A stretch of 34,604 nucleotides of DNA from CAZJJK01 sp964546285 (GTDB taxonomy: Bacteria > Spirochaetota > Spirochaetia > Treponematales > Breznakiellaceae): assembly GCA_964546285.1 (NCBI GenBank), contig CAZJJK010000023.1, positions 1 to 34,604 on the forward strand. Direction: 5' to 3'. Of the stretch, positions 8,881-16,305 are shown one piece after another. A program made the translations under genes and the position numbers. The notes beneath the pieces were generated by a model. It was not told the origin of the DNA. It saw only the letters and a list, made by a program, of their open reading frames with translations, and did not search any database. Position 1 is the first letter of the stretch; each line of letters opens with the position of its first letter.

Positions 8881-8909
8881 ACAATATACTATATTGTATA
8901 CTTATGCAA
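8881..8909 (-). promoter_or_regulatory. gltA promoter overlapped by a palindromic operator candidate
   Basis: Minus strand: -35 TTGCAT (4 of 6), 17-nt spacer and -10 TATTGT (4 of 6) at 8881-8886. A perfect palindrome with arms ACAATATA and TATATTGT around one base covers 8881-8897, lying over the -10 and most of the spacer. A protein bound there would block RNA polymerase. The transcript would have a leader of about 20 nt containing the gltA ribosome site. Confidence 0.6.
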
Positions 8910-8993
8910 TAGCGTTTCCCTGACGAATTTTGTAAACCCCTATTGAATTGAAACAGGGGGAAACATTTTTAAAAAGCTCAAACTTTTGAGGTT

Positions 8994-9020
8994 CTTGCAA
9001 AAGTTGAAGACTTTTGCAAG
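8994..9020. repeat. Perfect 11-bp inverted repeat upstream of asnS
   Basis: Arms CTTGCAAAAGT and ACTTTTGCAAG flank a 5-nt loop. A smaller inverted repeat (CTCAA / TTGAG) lies at 8977-8990. Part of the same sequence recurs at about 33805-33824 upstream of the chemoreceptor gene, so this may belong to a dispersed intergenic repeat family. There is no T tract, so it is not a typical terminator. Confidence 0.65.
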
Positions 9021-9088
9021 CGCCTCTTTCTATAGCCAAAAACTAAAGCGCATCTTTTTGCTATCGCCAGTGCCGAATTATGCGGGTC

Positions 9089-9117
9089 TTGGCGCGACAA
9101 GACGGTTCGCGTATAAT
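9089..9117 (+). promoter_or_regulatory. asnS promoter, predicted leaderless
   Basis: -35 TTGGCG (4 of 6) at 9089-9094, 17-nt spacer, perfect -10 TATAAT at 9112-9117, then 6 nt (TGTACA) to the ATG at 9124. Transcription should start on or beside the A of the start codon. Confidence 0.75.
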
Positions 9118-9123
9118 TGTACA

Positions 9124-10521
9124 ATGAAGTCTATACTAATCAAAGAACTGCTTAGTTCTCCCCCTAACGGTGAAATTATTTCAGCCCGTGGTTGGGTACG
9201 TACAAAACGCGACACGAAAAATCTTGTGTTCTTGGAAATAAACGACGGTTCTTGCTTTGGCAACCTTCAAATAAGCTTTGATCGCGAAGCCGGGCTTGAT
9301 CCCTCTGTGGAGGAAGCGCTTAAGTCGGCCCTGACAGGAGCTTCCATTGAAGTATGGGGTAAGCTTGTTTCCAGCCCTGGTAAGGGACAGAGCGTAGAAA
9401 TAGCGGCCAATCGGCTTTCTATTATCGGGCCGGCCCCGGCTGATAGCTATCCCTTGCAGAAAAAACGGCACTCCTTTGAATTTTTACGGGAAATAGGCCA
9501 TCTAAGGGCGAGAACGAATACCTTTTCCGCCGTGGCTCGCGTCCGTAGCCGGCTAGCCTTCGCCGTTCATCAATTCTTTCAGGAACGCGGTTTTCACTAT
9601 ATTCATACGCCGATTATCACCGCGAGCGATTGCGAGGGCGCCGGGGCTATGTTTCAAGTTACCACTCTGGACCTTCCCGCCTTAGCCAAAAGCGAGCAAA
9701 AGCTTGATTATTCAAAAGATTTTTTCGGCAAACCAGCTTATCTGACGGTTTCAGGCCAGCTTGAGGCTGAAACCTACGCTACCGCCCTTTCGCGGGTGTA
9801 TACCTTTGGGCCTACTTTTAGGGCTGAGAATTCTAATACAACCCGTCATTTAGCCGAATTTTGGATGATTGAGCCTGAGATGGCTTTTGCCCATCTTTTC
9901 GAAAACATGGATCTGGCTGAGGCTTTTATAAAATACCTTTTGACCTCCATCCTTGAAAGCAACGCCGATGATCTTTCATTTTTTGATGAGCGTATCCAAA
10001 ACGGTCTTCTTGACACGTTGCGTTCTGTGGCCACATCGAGCTTTACCCACATGACATATACCGAAGCTATCCTGCTTTTAGAAAAACAAGCTGATAGCTT
10101 TGAATTCAAGCCCTTTTGGGGTTGCGATCTCCAGAGTGAACACGAAAAATACTTGACCGAGCGCGCGGTCGGCGGACCAATAATCGTCACGGATTACCCA
10201 AAAGAAATTAAGGCGTTTTACATGAAAGCCAATCCCGATGGTAAAACAGTCCGCGCTATGGACGTGCTAGTACCGCGACTGGGAGAAATAATTGGCGGGT
10301 CAGAACGCGAAGACGACCTTGACACACTGAAAGCTCGCTTAGCCGAGCTTGGGCTTAACGCGGAAGATTATTGGTGGTATCTCGATCTGCGCCGCTTTGG
10401 CTCCGTTCCCCACGCTGGTTTCGGGCTTGGGTTTGAACGGCTTATTCTTTATGTTACCGGTATGGCCAATATAAGGGATGTCATTCCGTATCCGCGGGCT
10501 GTCGGCTTAGCTGATTTTTAG
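9124..10521 (+). CDS. asnS: Asparaginyl-tRNA synthetase
   Basis: Class IIb synthetase charging tRNA-Asn, 465 residues. The N-terminal OB fold starts with ISARGWVRTKRD and binds the anticodon. Motif 2 (FRAENSNTTRHLAEF) has the AsnRS-specific form, and motif 3 ends GLGFERLILYVTGMANIRDV. The reading frame runs upstream to 8986, but that part crosses the inverted repeat and the promoter, and homologues begin close to this ATG, so 9124 is chosen. There is no ribosome site: a perfect TATAAT ends 6 nt before the ATG, which points to a leaderless message. The carboxypeptidase gene follows after 6 nt and is likely co-transcribed. Its presence means Asn-tRNA can be made directly. Confidence 0.97.
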   Translation: MKSILIKELLSSPPNGEIISARGWVRTKRDTKNLVFLEINDGSCFGNLQISFDREAGLDPSVEEALKSALTGASIEVWGKLVSSPGKGQSVEIAANRLSIIGPAPADSYPLQKKRHSFEFLREIGHLRARTNTFSAVARVRSRLAFAVHQFFQERGFHYIHTPIITASDCEGAGAMFQVTTLDLPALAKSEQKLDYSKDFFGKPAYLTVSGQLEAETYATALSRVYTFGPTFRAENSNTTRHLAEFWMIEPEMAFAHLFENMDLAEAFIKYLLTSILESNADDLSFFDERIQNGLLDTLRSVATSSFTHMTYTEAILLLEKQADSFEFKPFWGCDLQSEHEKYLTERAVGGPIIVTDYPKEIKAFYMKANPDGKTVRAMDVLVPRLGEIIGGSEREDDLDTLKARLAELGLNAEDYWWYLDLRRFGSVPHAGFGLGFERLILYVTGMANIRDVIPYPRAVGLADF

Positions 10522-10527
10522 AGCGCC

Positions 10528-11736
10528 ATGCCTAAGATCAAATACCTTTCTTTTTTCGTTTTTCTTTTTACGCCAGTTTTAGCGATAGCCTCTGGGGATC
10601 CCATATTATCCGCTCGCGCCGCCCTCTTGATGGACGCGACAACTGGAACGGTGCTATACGAGAAAAACGCCGATCTTCCTATCGCCCCAGCTTCCTTAAC
10701 AAAGCTTATGACCATCCATATCGCTTTGGAGGAAGTTAATCAAGGGCTCTACAATCTGAACGATACGGTGTCTTTGCCAAAAGCGACTTGGGGGTCCAGC
10801 CAGCCAGAAGGCTCTAGCCTTATGTTTTTAGCGCCAGGTCAAATCGTCACATTACATGAATTATTACTTGGTTTAGCCGTTTCTTCCGGAAATGACGCGG
10901 CCATAGCTGTCGCCATACATTCCGCAGGATCGGTAGCCGCTTTCGTAAGGAAAATGAACGCTTGCGCCAGCGCTCTAGGATTGATATCCACCCATTTTGT
11001 TGAACCTTCCGGCATTTCAGAAAGAAACCGTACCAGCGCGCGTGACTTTGCCGTTTTTTGCCGTTTTTATCTTTCCTCCCATCCCAACAGCCTAAAGGAC
11101 TACCACTCCGTTAGCGAATTCGCTTATCCCAAAGTAGAAAACGTCGCCGAAGCTTACCGTGACCGCCCTGGAACCATAGTCCAGAAAAATCGCAATGGCT
11201 TATTGGACTCAAAGCTGGGTGTTGATGGTTTAAAAACGGGTTTTATCATTGAATCAGGTTTTCATTTCGCCCTTACCGCGCTCCGCGCTGAAACTAGGCT
11301 TATCGCCGTACTTCTGGGTATACCTAATTCCTCGGAAGGGGCAAAACAACGCGAAGAGGATGGCAGAAAGCTTTTAGACTGGGGTTTCGCTCACTTCAAA
11401 ACGCTTCGTCCAAACGTTCCCGTTATAGAAGCTCAGCGCGTATGGAAGGGCCAATCCGATCATGTCGCTCTGGAGCTAAGCGACCCAGCAAATTTCACCA
11501 TAAGCGTGGAACGCGGCGGCTTGATCACTTATGAGATAATACGCCGACAAAGCGTTACAGCGCCTATATTTAAAGGCGATATTCTCGCGGATCTCGTTTT
11601 TTCCGATGAAGTGGGCGAGTTGCGTCGTTTACCCCTAATAGCCGCTGGAGATATACCCGCTGGCCCTTGGTATAAGCGTTTTTGGCATAGTGTTGTCATG
11701 TTCTTTCTAAAACTCTTTAACGCGCGTGCTCTATAA
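10528..11736 (+). CDS. dacA: D-alanyl-D-alanine carboxypeptidase, PBP5/6 family
   Basis: Serine D,D-carboxypeptidase that removes the terminal D-alanine of peptidoglycan stem peptides, acting outside the cytoplasmic membrane. A signal peptide ends near residue 21-23 (hydrophobic core about 7-20). The three active-site motifs are in order: SLTK at 56-59, SGN at 120-122 and KTG at 236-238. A PBP5-type C-terminal beta domain follows (about 290-375). The last 25 residues (RFWHSVVMFFLKLFNA) look like the amphipathic membrane anchor of the family. It starts 6 nt after asnS without a clear ribosome site, so translation may depend on coupling. Its 3' end overlaps the convergent deacetylase-like gene by 20 bp. 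Confidence 0.93.
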   Translation: MPKIKYLSFFVFLFTPVLAIASGDPILSARAALLMDATTGTVLYEKNADLPIAPASLTKLMTIHIALEEVNQGLYNLNDTVSLPKATWGSSQPEGSSLMFLAPGQIVTLHELLLGLAVSSGNDAAIAVAIHSAGSVAAFVRKMNACASALGLISTHFVEPSGISERNRTSARDFAVFCRFYLSSHPNSLKDYHSVSEFAYPKVENVAEAYRDRPGTIVQKNRNGLLDSKLGVDGLKTGFIIESGFHFALTALRAETRLIAVLLGIPNSSEGAKQREEDGRKLLDWGFAHFKTLRPNVPVIEAQRVWKGQSDHVALELSDPANFTISVERGGLITYEIIRRQSVTAPIFKGDILADLVFSDEVGELRRLPLIAAGDIPAGPWYKRFWHSVVMFFLKLFNARAL

Positions 11737-14014
11737 GTGTTGACACGCTTACCAGCTCATAACCGGCGCGGACAATAGCGTCAATCATAACGTCCAGGCG
11801 CCCAAATAGATAATCTTCTCGGCCGCCGCTCGGCGTACCTAAACGTATTGGAATTATAGATCCCGGCTTTTTAGCGGAAATGACCGCGTCCACTAATTCG
11901 CTGGCCGAGCGGTAAGCGGCGGGACTACGGCGCGCCTCCACCCGACTGATCCAATCCAGCGGATCATAGTCTCTGCCAATATAGGTATACCCAGCTGACG
12001 CGCCAGCGGCTATTATCGCTTCCGATCGCGCGTAATACGGCGCGTGCCATAGAAGGCTAAGTTCCTTCCCAGTCGCGTTAAAAAACTCGTCTTCATTTCT
12101 GGCCAAACCGCGTCTGATAAAATCGGCGTCTATCCTATACCTTGCGTCAGATAAATCGATAGGCGCGAAAAATAACGAGCCGGTTTCATGCCCGGCGTCA
12201 GCTATCTCTTTAGCCGCGGCTGGATGGCGCCTGATAAATTCGCCATTAAGGAAAAAAGTAGCCCTAATATTAAATTTTTCCAAGGTACTTAGAACAAAAG
12301 GTAAACCTTCGGCGTCATCCATCAGATCAAACGTTAAAGCCAATTCACGGCGGCCTAGCCGACGGCCATTATTAAAAGGCAGGAGCGATGAAACGATAGG
12401 CTCGTCCGCTGAAAGCGCCGGTAAGGCTTCGTAGTCTAAAGGCGGCTTAAGCAGTAAAGACGCTGTTCCCACATCCTTAATTTTCCGTATCATTGGCAAT
12501 GATATATAAGGCCCTGAAGCTTGTTTTTCCAAATAAACGCGGTACTTCGCGGAAATGGTGGACTTTGTGGCCATTTTAGCGTACACATCTTCAGCCCACG
12601 CGCCCTTTCCATCTGTCAGGAAACGCCGACCCGCCACATCGGCTACTATCCCAGAACCGCCCTCCTGGTGTCCATAAGCCCCGGCCGATGAAAGACAAAT
12701 AAGCTGCCGCTCTCCGCCTAAAGACACTCTTTCAATCAGTTCGATATCGGCGACAATCAATTCCTCATTGCCAAGCCATACGGCCGCTAGAGCGTGACGA
12801 GCTGTTAATTCTTTCACCGGTTTCCAATTAACATAATCATAAACCACCGCGCCGCTTTCACCGTAGAGAACCGCCCGCGTCCCATCGGGAGAAAGCATGG
12901 CGGACTCGCCCCGGCTTATTCCCAGCTCCTTGAAACTACGAGACTTTCCCACGTCACCGGATACATCAAGGCGGAATATTTTTGAATTGTGGCTGGCCGA
13001 TCTTGGAAAAGAAGCGAAGACCGTAATGATGCCTGAGCTGGACCAAAGGCTTTGGATGGTCGCGCAAGAGCGCGGCAGCATTAGGTATGGCAATGACGAA
13101 GCGGCTGTATCCACATAATCGTCCACGCCTAAAGGAAAATAGAAAAGATTGCGGCCGCTTTTTGATAACAACAGGGCCGAAGCGTCGGGAGCGACCCAAA
13201 AATCGTCAAAATTAGGGTCAAAGTCTAAGGGTATTTTACCCGTGACATTGCCTATTTCTAGAAAATCAGCGTAGAGGGCGCGCGCGAACAGTTCCGAGCT
13301 GCGAACCTGATATACGGTTGATCCGCGCAAATAATAAAAATCACCGGCCGAGCCCCAACGGATAGAGGCGATACAGCCCTCTCCGATAAGGCGATATCGC
13401 TCATCAACCAAATAGGAAGTTGTTCCAAGCGCTCTAAAATATAGTTTTGAGGAGCGAGCGTATATAAAAACCCTGGAATCGGGACTCCAAACCGCTGGAA
13501 AATAGCGCCCGGGACGTTCAACATTTTCCGCGATAATGGTTCTGTTTCCGTTTGACGCGTCTATTAAGGCAAGCCGCCCAAAAGCGGCCGATACAGGCTC
13601 CACGTATAAAATCCATTTACCGTCTGGCGAAGCCGCCATTTCCTCCGCTCGGCCGCTTTGGACAATGGCACCGCTCGCGAAAGAGGGGAAACCAGCGACC
13701 GGCTTAGGAAGCGACCCTTGGACTGAAAGCCTAACCGCGCCAAAGGGATTTCGGACTTGGATGGTTCTGCCGCTTTCCAGCACATCTATTTTTTCCGGAT
13801 ACGCGCTTAGCTGGCTGACTGTTCCTTTTTCCAGCTGCGAAATAAACAGAGCGGCCTGTCGCGGAGAACCGTCTCCGCCAGCAGTCGCGCTAAACAACAA
13901 GCGGTCATCAGACGATAGATCCAACCCAGCGAACTCGGTTTTAGCGAAAACGCTAAACGAGGAAACCGTCAAAAGACACACAATACAGACAAGCCACTTG
14001 TTTTCGCGTATCAT
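11717..14014 (-). CDS. Beta-propeller protein with a degenerate polysaccharide-deacetylase (NodB) domain
   Basis: Exported 765-residue protein. The signal peptide is residues 1-24, ending at SVFAK. Residues about 30-480 contain repeated strands with SPDG-type loops (ASPDGKW, SPDSR, LSPDGTR) like TolB/WD40 propellers. Residues about 555-765 have the NodB deacetylase fold. Motif 1 is ALTFDLMDD instead of TFDDG; the GHE turn at H609 is kept, but the usual S/T-H-x-x-x-H metal ligands are replaced by SLFFAP. The arginine motif is WHAPYY, and the late LxH histidine is missing (SIIPIRLG). It may bind a glycan without cleaving it, or use other ligands. It is the last gene of a three-gene operon: the preceding stop is 6 nt before its ATG, with no ribosome site. 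It ends in a 20-bp tail overlap with dacA. Confidence 0.82.
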   Translation of the reverse strand: MIRENKWLVCIVCLLTVSSFSVFAKTEFAGLDLSSDDRLLFSATAGGDGSPRQAALFISQLEKGTVSQLSAYPEKIDVLESGRTIQVRNPFGAVRLSVQGSLPKPVAGFPSFASGAIVQSGRAEEMAASPDGKWILYVEPVSAAFGRLALIDASNGNRTIIAENVERPGRYFPAVWSPDSRVFIYARSSKLYFRALGTTSYLVDERYRLIGEGCIASIRWGSAGDFYYLRGSTVYQVRSSELFARALYADFLEIGNVTGKIPLDFDPNFDDFWVAPDASALLLSKSGRNLFYFPLGVDDYVDTAASSLPYLMLPRSCATIQSLWSSSGIITVFASFPRSASHNSKIFRLDVSGDVGKSRSFKELGISRGESAMLSPDGTRAVLYGESGAVVYDYVNWKPVKELTARHALAAVWLGNEELIVADIELIERVSLGGERQLICLSSAGAYGHQEGGSGIVADVAGRRFLTDGKGAWAEDVYAKMATKSTISAKYRVYLEKQASGPYISLPMIRKIKDVGTASLLLKPPLDYEALPALSADEPIVSSLLPFNNGRRLGRRELALTFDLMDDAEGLPFVLSTLEKFNIRATFFLNGEFIRRHPAAAKEIADAGHETGSLFFAPIDLSDARYRIDADFIRRGLARNEDEFFNATGKELSLLWHAPYYARSEAIIAAGASAGYTYIGRDYDPLDWISRVEARRSPAAYRSASELVDAVISAKKPGSIIPIRLGTPSGGREDYLFGRLDVMIDAIVRAGYELVSVSTLIEHAR

Positions 14015-14020
14015 ATTAGT

Positions 14021-14266
14021 TTAATTATCGGATGGATAAGCGTTCCGCTCCAGTTGTCTCACGCCAAATTCGACGTTGGCCTTCCGCTTTACATAAAAAG
14101 CCAGTAATCGAGACAACTCCCCGTCTATTTTATTCAAACGATCAACAAGACTGTCTAAACGACGAAGTTGGTGATTCGCTTCGCTGACAAAAACAGCCTC
14201 AAAGGCCTTATCCAGTACAACGCTAAAGCTGGGAATTGTGTCAGGAACAAAACCGATAAATTCCAC
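14021..14266 (-). CDS. Small helical protein of unknown function
   Basis: An 81-residue product I do not recognise. The first 30 residues are hydrophobic to neutral, without a clear signal peptide. Residues about 33-75 are charged and probably helical (RRLDSLVDRLNKIDGELSRL). The GTG start is two bases after the TAG stop of the upstream 40-residue ORF, a typical coupled arrangement. Its own stop lies 6 nt before the deacetylase-like gene. That packing and one shared promoter support a real gene. It may be an accessory to the envelope protein downstream (inference). Confidence 0.6.
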   Translation of the reverse strand: MEFIGFVPDTIPSFSVVLDKAFEAVFVSEANHQLRRLDSLVDRLNKIDGELSRLLAFYVKRKANVEFGVRQLERNAYPSDN

Positions 14267-14268
14267 GG

Positions 14269-14391
14269 CTAGACATCGATACCCGCGGAGGCGGTTGAGG
14301 TTCCCTTGTTCGCATCATTTTCAGCCGAATACGCTCGGATAAAAGTCGCTATAGCGATGATGCACATCAAGATCAACATGAGTTTACGCAT
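14269..14391 (-). CDS. 40-residue exported or membrane peptide
   Basis: Short ORF starting MRKLMLILMCIIAIATF: two basic residues, then about 15 hydrophobic residues, then AYSAEN, which resembles a signal peptidase site. The tail is small and polar (about 17 residues, Thr/Ser/Ala-rich). There is a cysteine at position 10, but without the lipobox order. The start has GGGAG four bases upstream, and a well-spaced promoter lies just before it. It is the first gene of the operon with the 81-residue protein and the deacetylase-like protein. It could be a secreted peptide, a small membrane protein or a leader that sets translation of the downstream genes. Confidence 0.55.
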   Translation of the reverse strand: MRKLMLILMCIIAIATFIRAYSAENDANKGTSTASAGIDV

Positions 14392-14411
14392 AACACTCCC
14401 GAAGCGCCATC

Positions 14412-14440
14412 ATAATAACATGACAGGCTCTCAATATCAA
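14412..14440 (-). promoter_or_regulatory. Promoter of the deacetylase-like operon
   Basis: Minus strand: -35 TTGATA (5 of 6), 17-nt spacer, -10 TATTAT (5 of 6). The ATG of the 40-residue ORF is 20 nt beyond the -10, leaving a short leader that contains GGGAG. Confidence 0.7.
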
Positions 14441-14540
14441 TGTAAAAGCGATCATCAGTTATAAAACCGATGCACACGACAGGCGCGGTTTCGTCACATA
14501 TTTTTCTATAGCGAAGGAGCCTCTCTCAGATAGGTAAAGC

Positions 14541-14570
14541 CTTGGGAGCTCATCATACACGCCAGCTCCT
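14541..14570. repeat. Inverted repeat downstream of the M23 peptidase gene
   Basis: Arms GGGAGCT (14544-14550) and AGCTCC (14564-14569) around a 13-nt loop, 15 nt past the peptidase stop on the minus strand. There is no T tract. It may fold at the 3' end of the peptidase message, but the stem is short. Confidence 0.35.
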
Positions 14571-14583
14571 TGAATATCCTTCT

Positions 14584-15822
14584 TTACTTCGCTAAATACG
14601 TAAACGGATTTACCGCCTGTCCGTTTTTGAATATCGCGAAGTGAAGATGAGGCCCGGTACTATAGCCGGTACTCCCGACATCGCCGATACGTTCTCCCAG
14701 CTTAACGCTTGCCCCCTTAGTTGTGCGATATTTACTCAAATGCGCGTAAAGGCTTTGAAAGCCATTCCCGTGATTCAAAATGATATAATTTCCATAAACC
14801 GCGTTATAGCCAAGAGAGGCTACCTTCCCATCCATGGCCGCCTTTATTGGGGTTCCCGTACTTGCCGCTAGATCGATGGCGGCATGGAAACGCCGCTCCC
14901 CGGTGAAAGGATCCGAACGCCAGCCGTAACCAGAAGACAAAACGCCCACAATCGGATACTTGAATAATTCCCCAAGCGCTAACTTTAATGTGATTCCATC
15001 CATTTCGGCGCCTGGCAAAAACAGAACCTGCCCAGGTACTATAATCTCGTCCATAAGATCATTCGCGTCCAATAAGGCTTCTAGGGGTATACCTTGACTT
15101 TCGGCGATACGGCTAAGCGAGTCTCCGCTTTTTACCGTATACGGCAGCCCGTCCATGTTTGGGATTCGAAGTTTTTTTCCTACAGGCAAGGCTTTAACGT
15201 TGCTAATATTATTCGCGGCTATAATGGAACCCATTGAAAGAGAATACCGAGCGGCGATAAGTGAAACGCTGTCTCCTGCCTGTACGATATATTCAGTCCA
15301 GCCAAAAGTTTCGTGAAAACCGAGCAAAGCTTCTTCGTCACTCGCGCCGCTGACGCCGCCGGCTGGCGGGGCCAGCGGCAAGCCGATATAAGCCCCTAAC
15401 AAATCACGCGATGCCGTAAGCGTATTCTTCGGAACATCGTTAAAGGGAAACCCGACAGCGGCTTTAAGCGCTGTCTGAAAAGCCACCACCATAGCCGCGG
15501 CCAGTATACCTATCACCACGGCGCGTCGAATTTGCTTAGCGAAATAGGCTAGATTCTCTGGTTTTAACAAACCGCGGTTCCACGCTAGCGAAAACGCGTT
15601 ATTTTGAGATAAGAGCGCCGCGTTTGGAGGAAAAGAGCTTCGCTTACCAAAACCTTGAGTCGCTCGCGCTCGTTTTTTCATCACAGAGTCTAGGCGATGA
15701 AGCGGTCGGCTATTTTTCCGCTCTACCGCGGCAATCAAGAGGCGCGACGGCGGCTTTAGGCGTTTTATAACGCGCTGTTCAGCAATTAAGTCCATCATGA
15801 TCTTATATCGCTTTATCGACAT
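14584..15822 (-). CDS. Membrane-anchored LysM/M23 peptidase
   Basis: Cell-wall metallo-endopeptidase of the LytM/M23 type, 412 residues. A basic cytoplasmic N-terminus (1-98) precedes one membrane helix (about 100-118). Two LysM peptidoglycan-binding domains follow, each with SGDSL- or AGDSV-type starts (about 178-222 and 228-271). The C-terminal M23 domain (about 300-400) has the zinc ligands in HAAID (H313, D317) and HLHF (H394), with the further catalytic histidine in YAHLS (H361), so it looks active. A perfect TATAAT on the minus strand (15838-15843) ends 15 nt before the ATG, so any leader would be very short. In-frame ATGs at codons 9 and 10 are alternatives. It is divergent from lepB. 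Confidence 0.92.
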   Translation of the reverse strand: MSIKRYKIMMDLIAEQRVIKRLKPPSRLLIAAVERKNSRPLHRLDSVMKKRARATQGFGKRSSFPPNAALLSQNNAFSLAWNRGLLKPENLAYFAKQIRRAVVIGILAAAMVVAFQTALKAAVGFPFNDVPKNTLTASRDLLGAYIGLPLAPPAGGVSGASDEEALLGFHETFGWTEYIVQAGDSVSLIAARYSLSMGSIIAANNISNVKALPVGKKLRIPNMDGLPYTVKSGDSLSRIAESQGIPLEALLDANDLMDEIIVPGQVLFLPGAEMDGITLKLALGELFKYPIVGVLSSGYGWRSDPFTGERRFHAAIDLAASTGTPIKAAMDGKVASLGYNAVYGNYIILNHGNGFQSLYAHLSKYRTTKGASVKLGERIGDVGSTGYSTGPHLHFAIFKNGQAVNPFTYLAK

Positions 15823-15844
15823 GAACGCCCGCGAGCATTATACT
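15816..15844 (+). promoter_or_regulatory. lepB promoter, overlapping a divergent -10
   Basis: -35 TCGACA (5 of 6) at 15816-15821, 17-nt spacer, -10 TATACT (5 of 6) at 15839-15844, then 8 nt to the ATG at 15853. The mRNA would have a leader of 0-2 nt. The minus-strand TATAAT at 15838-15843 belongs to the divergent M23 peptidase gene, so the two -10 elements occupy almost the same bases. Confidence 0.65.
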
Positions 15845-15852
15845 CGATCGAT

Positions 15853-16305
15853 ATGGAAATGCCGTCCGCCCGTTCCAACACGGGGAAAGCCGTACTCGCG
15901 TCGCTAGCCACGGCGTTGCTACTAAAAGTTTTTATTATCGATTTAATGATCGCGGAAGGACGATCCATGCTGCCCGCTATAAAACCTGGTTCCGTTATAA
16001 TTATTTATCGTGCGGCGTATGGGCTTCGCGAACCATTTAGCGATCGCTATATCATCCGCTGGGCTGAGCCTAAACCTGGCGAAATCGTTGTTTTTCCTTC
16101 GCCTGATGGTAAAATGGCCATAAAGCGTTGCGTCGCCGGTCCGGGAGCTCCGGTTCCAGAGAATGTACCGGTCACGGACGGTATCACCAAGGTGCCTGAG
16201 AACCAATTTTTAGCTTTAGGCGATAACCGCGACGAGTCATACGATTCCCGAAATTACGGTTTTGTAAACGTGGACGCTATTAAAGGCAAGGCGCTAGGCT
16301 TATGA
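15853..16305 (+). CDS. lepB: Type I signal peptidase (compact)
   Basis: Cleaves signal peptides from exported proteins at the outer face of the membrane. One N-terminal membrane helix (about 14-34) is followed by the catalytic serine in GRSMLP (S38), the general-base lysine in MAIKRCVAGPG (K91) and the box GDNRDESYDSRNYG (about 123-136). At 150 residues it is close to the minimal catalytic core, with only one membrane helix. Two ATGs (codons 1 and 3) are possible; the first lies 8 nt after a -10 and has no ribosome site. The stop overlaps the next ATG (ATGA-type, 4 bp), beginning a lepB, PBP and Maf-like operon. Confidence 0.93.
   Translation: MEMPSARSNTGKAVLASLATALLLKVFIIDLMIAEGRSMLPAIKPGSVIIIYRAAYGLREPFSDRYIIRWAEPKPGEIVVFPSPDGKMAIKRCVAGPGAPVPENVPVTDGITKVPENQFLALGDNRDESYDSRNYGFVNVDAIKGKALGL

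Noticed and set aside
8986..9123. N-terminal extension of AsnRS by 46 codons
   Set aside because: The extension runs through an inverted repeat and over the -35 and -10 of the asnS promoter, and the family begins near the ATG at 9124.
9846..10190. Long antisense frame inside asnS
   Set aside because: It is a shadow of a well-supported gene with no ribosome site or recognisable domain. The same applies to the antisense frames in the M23, lepB, ABC, uvrB and chemoreceptor genes.
13536..14024. 162-codon plus-strand frame opposite the deacetylase-like gene
   Set aside because: It lies antisense to the signal peptide and propeller coding region, which is clearly coding, and its own product has no domain pattern.
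14506..14556. 16-residue ORF after the M23 peptidase gene, with AAGGAG upstream
   Set aside because: The ribosome site lies in an inverted repeat and the peptide has no features. It is too short to support alone.
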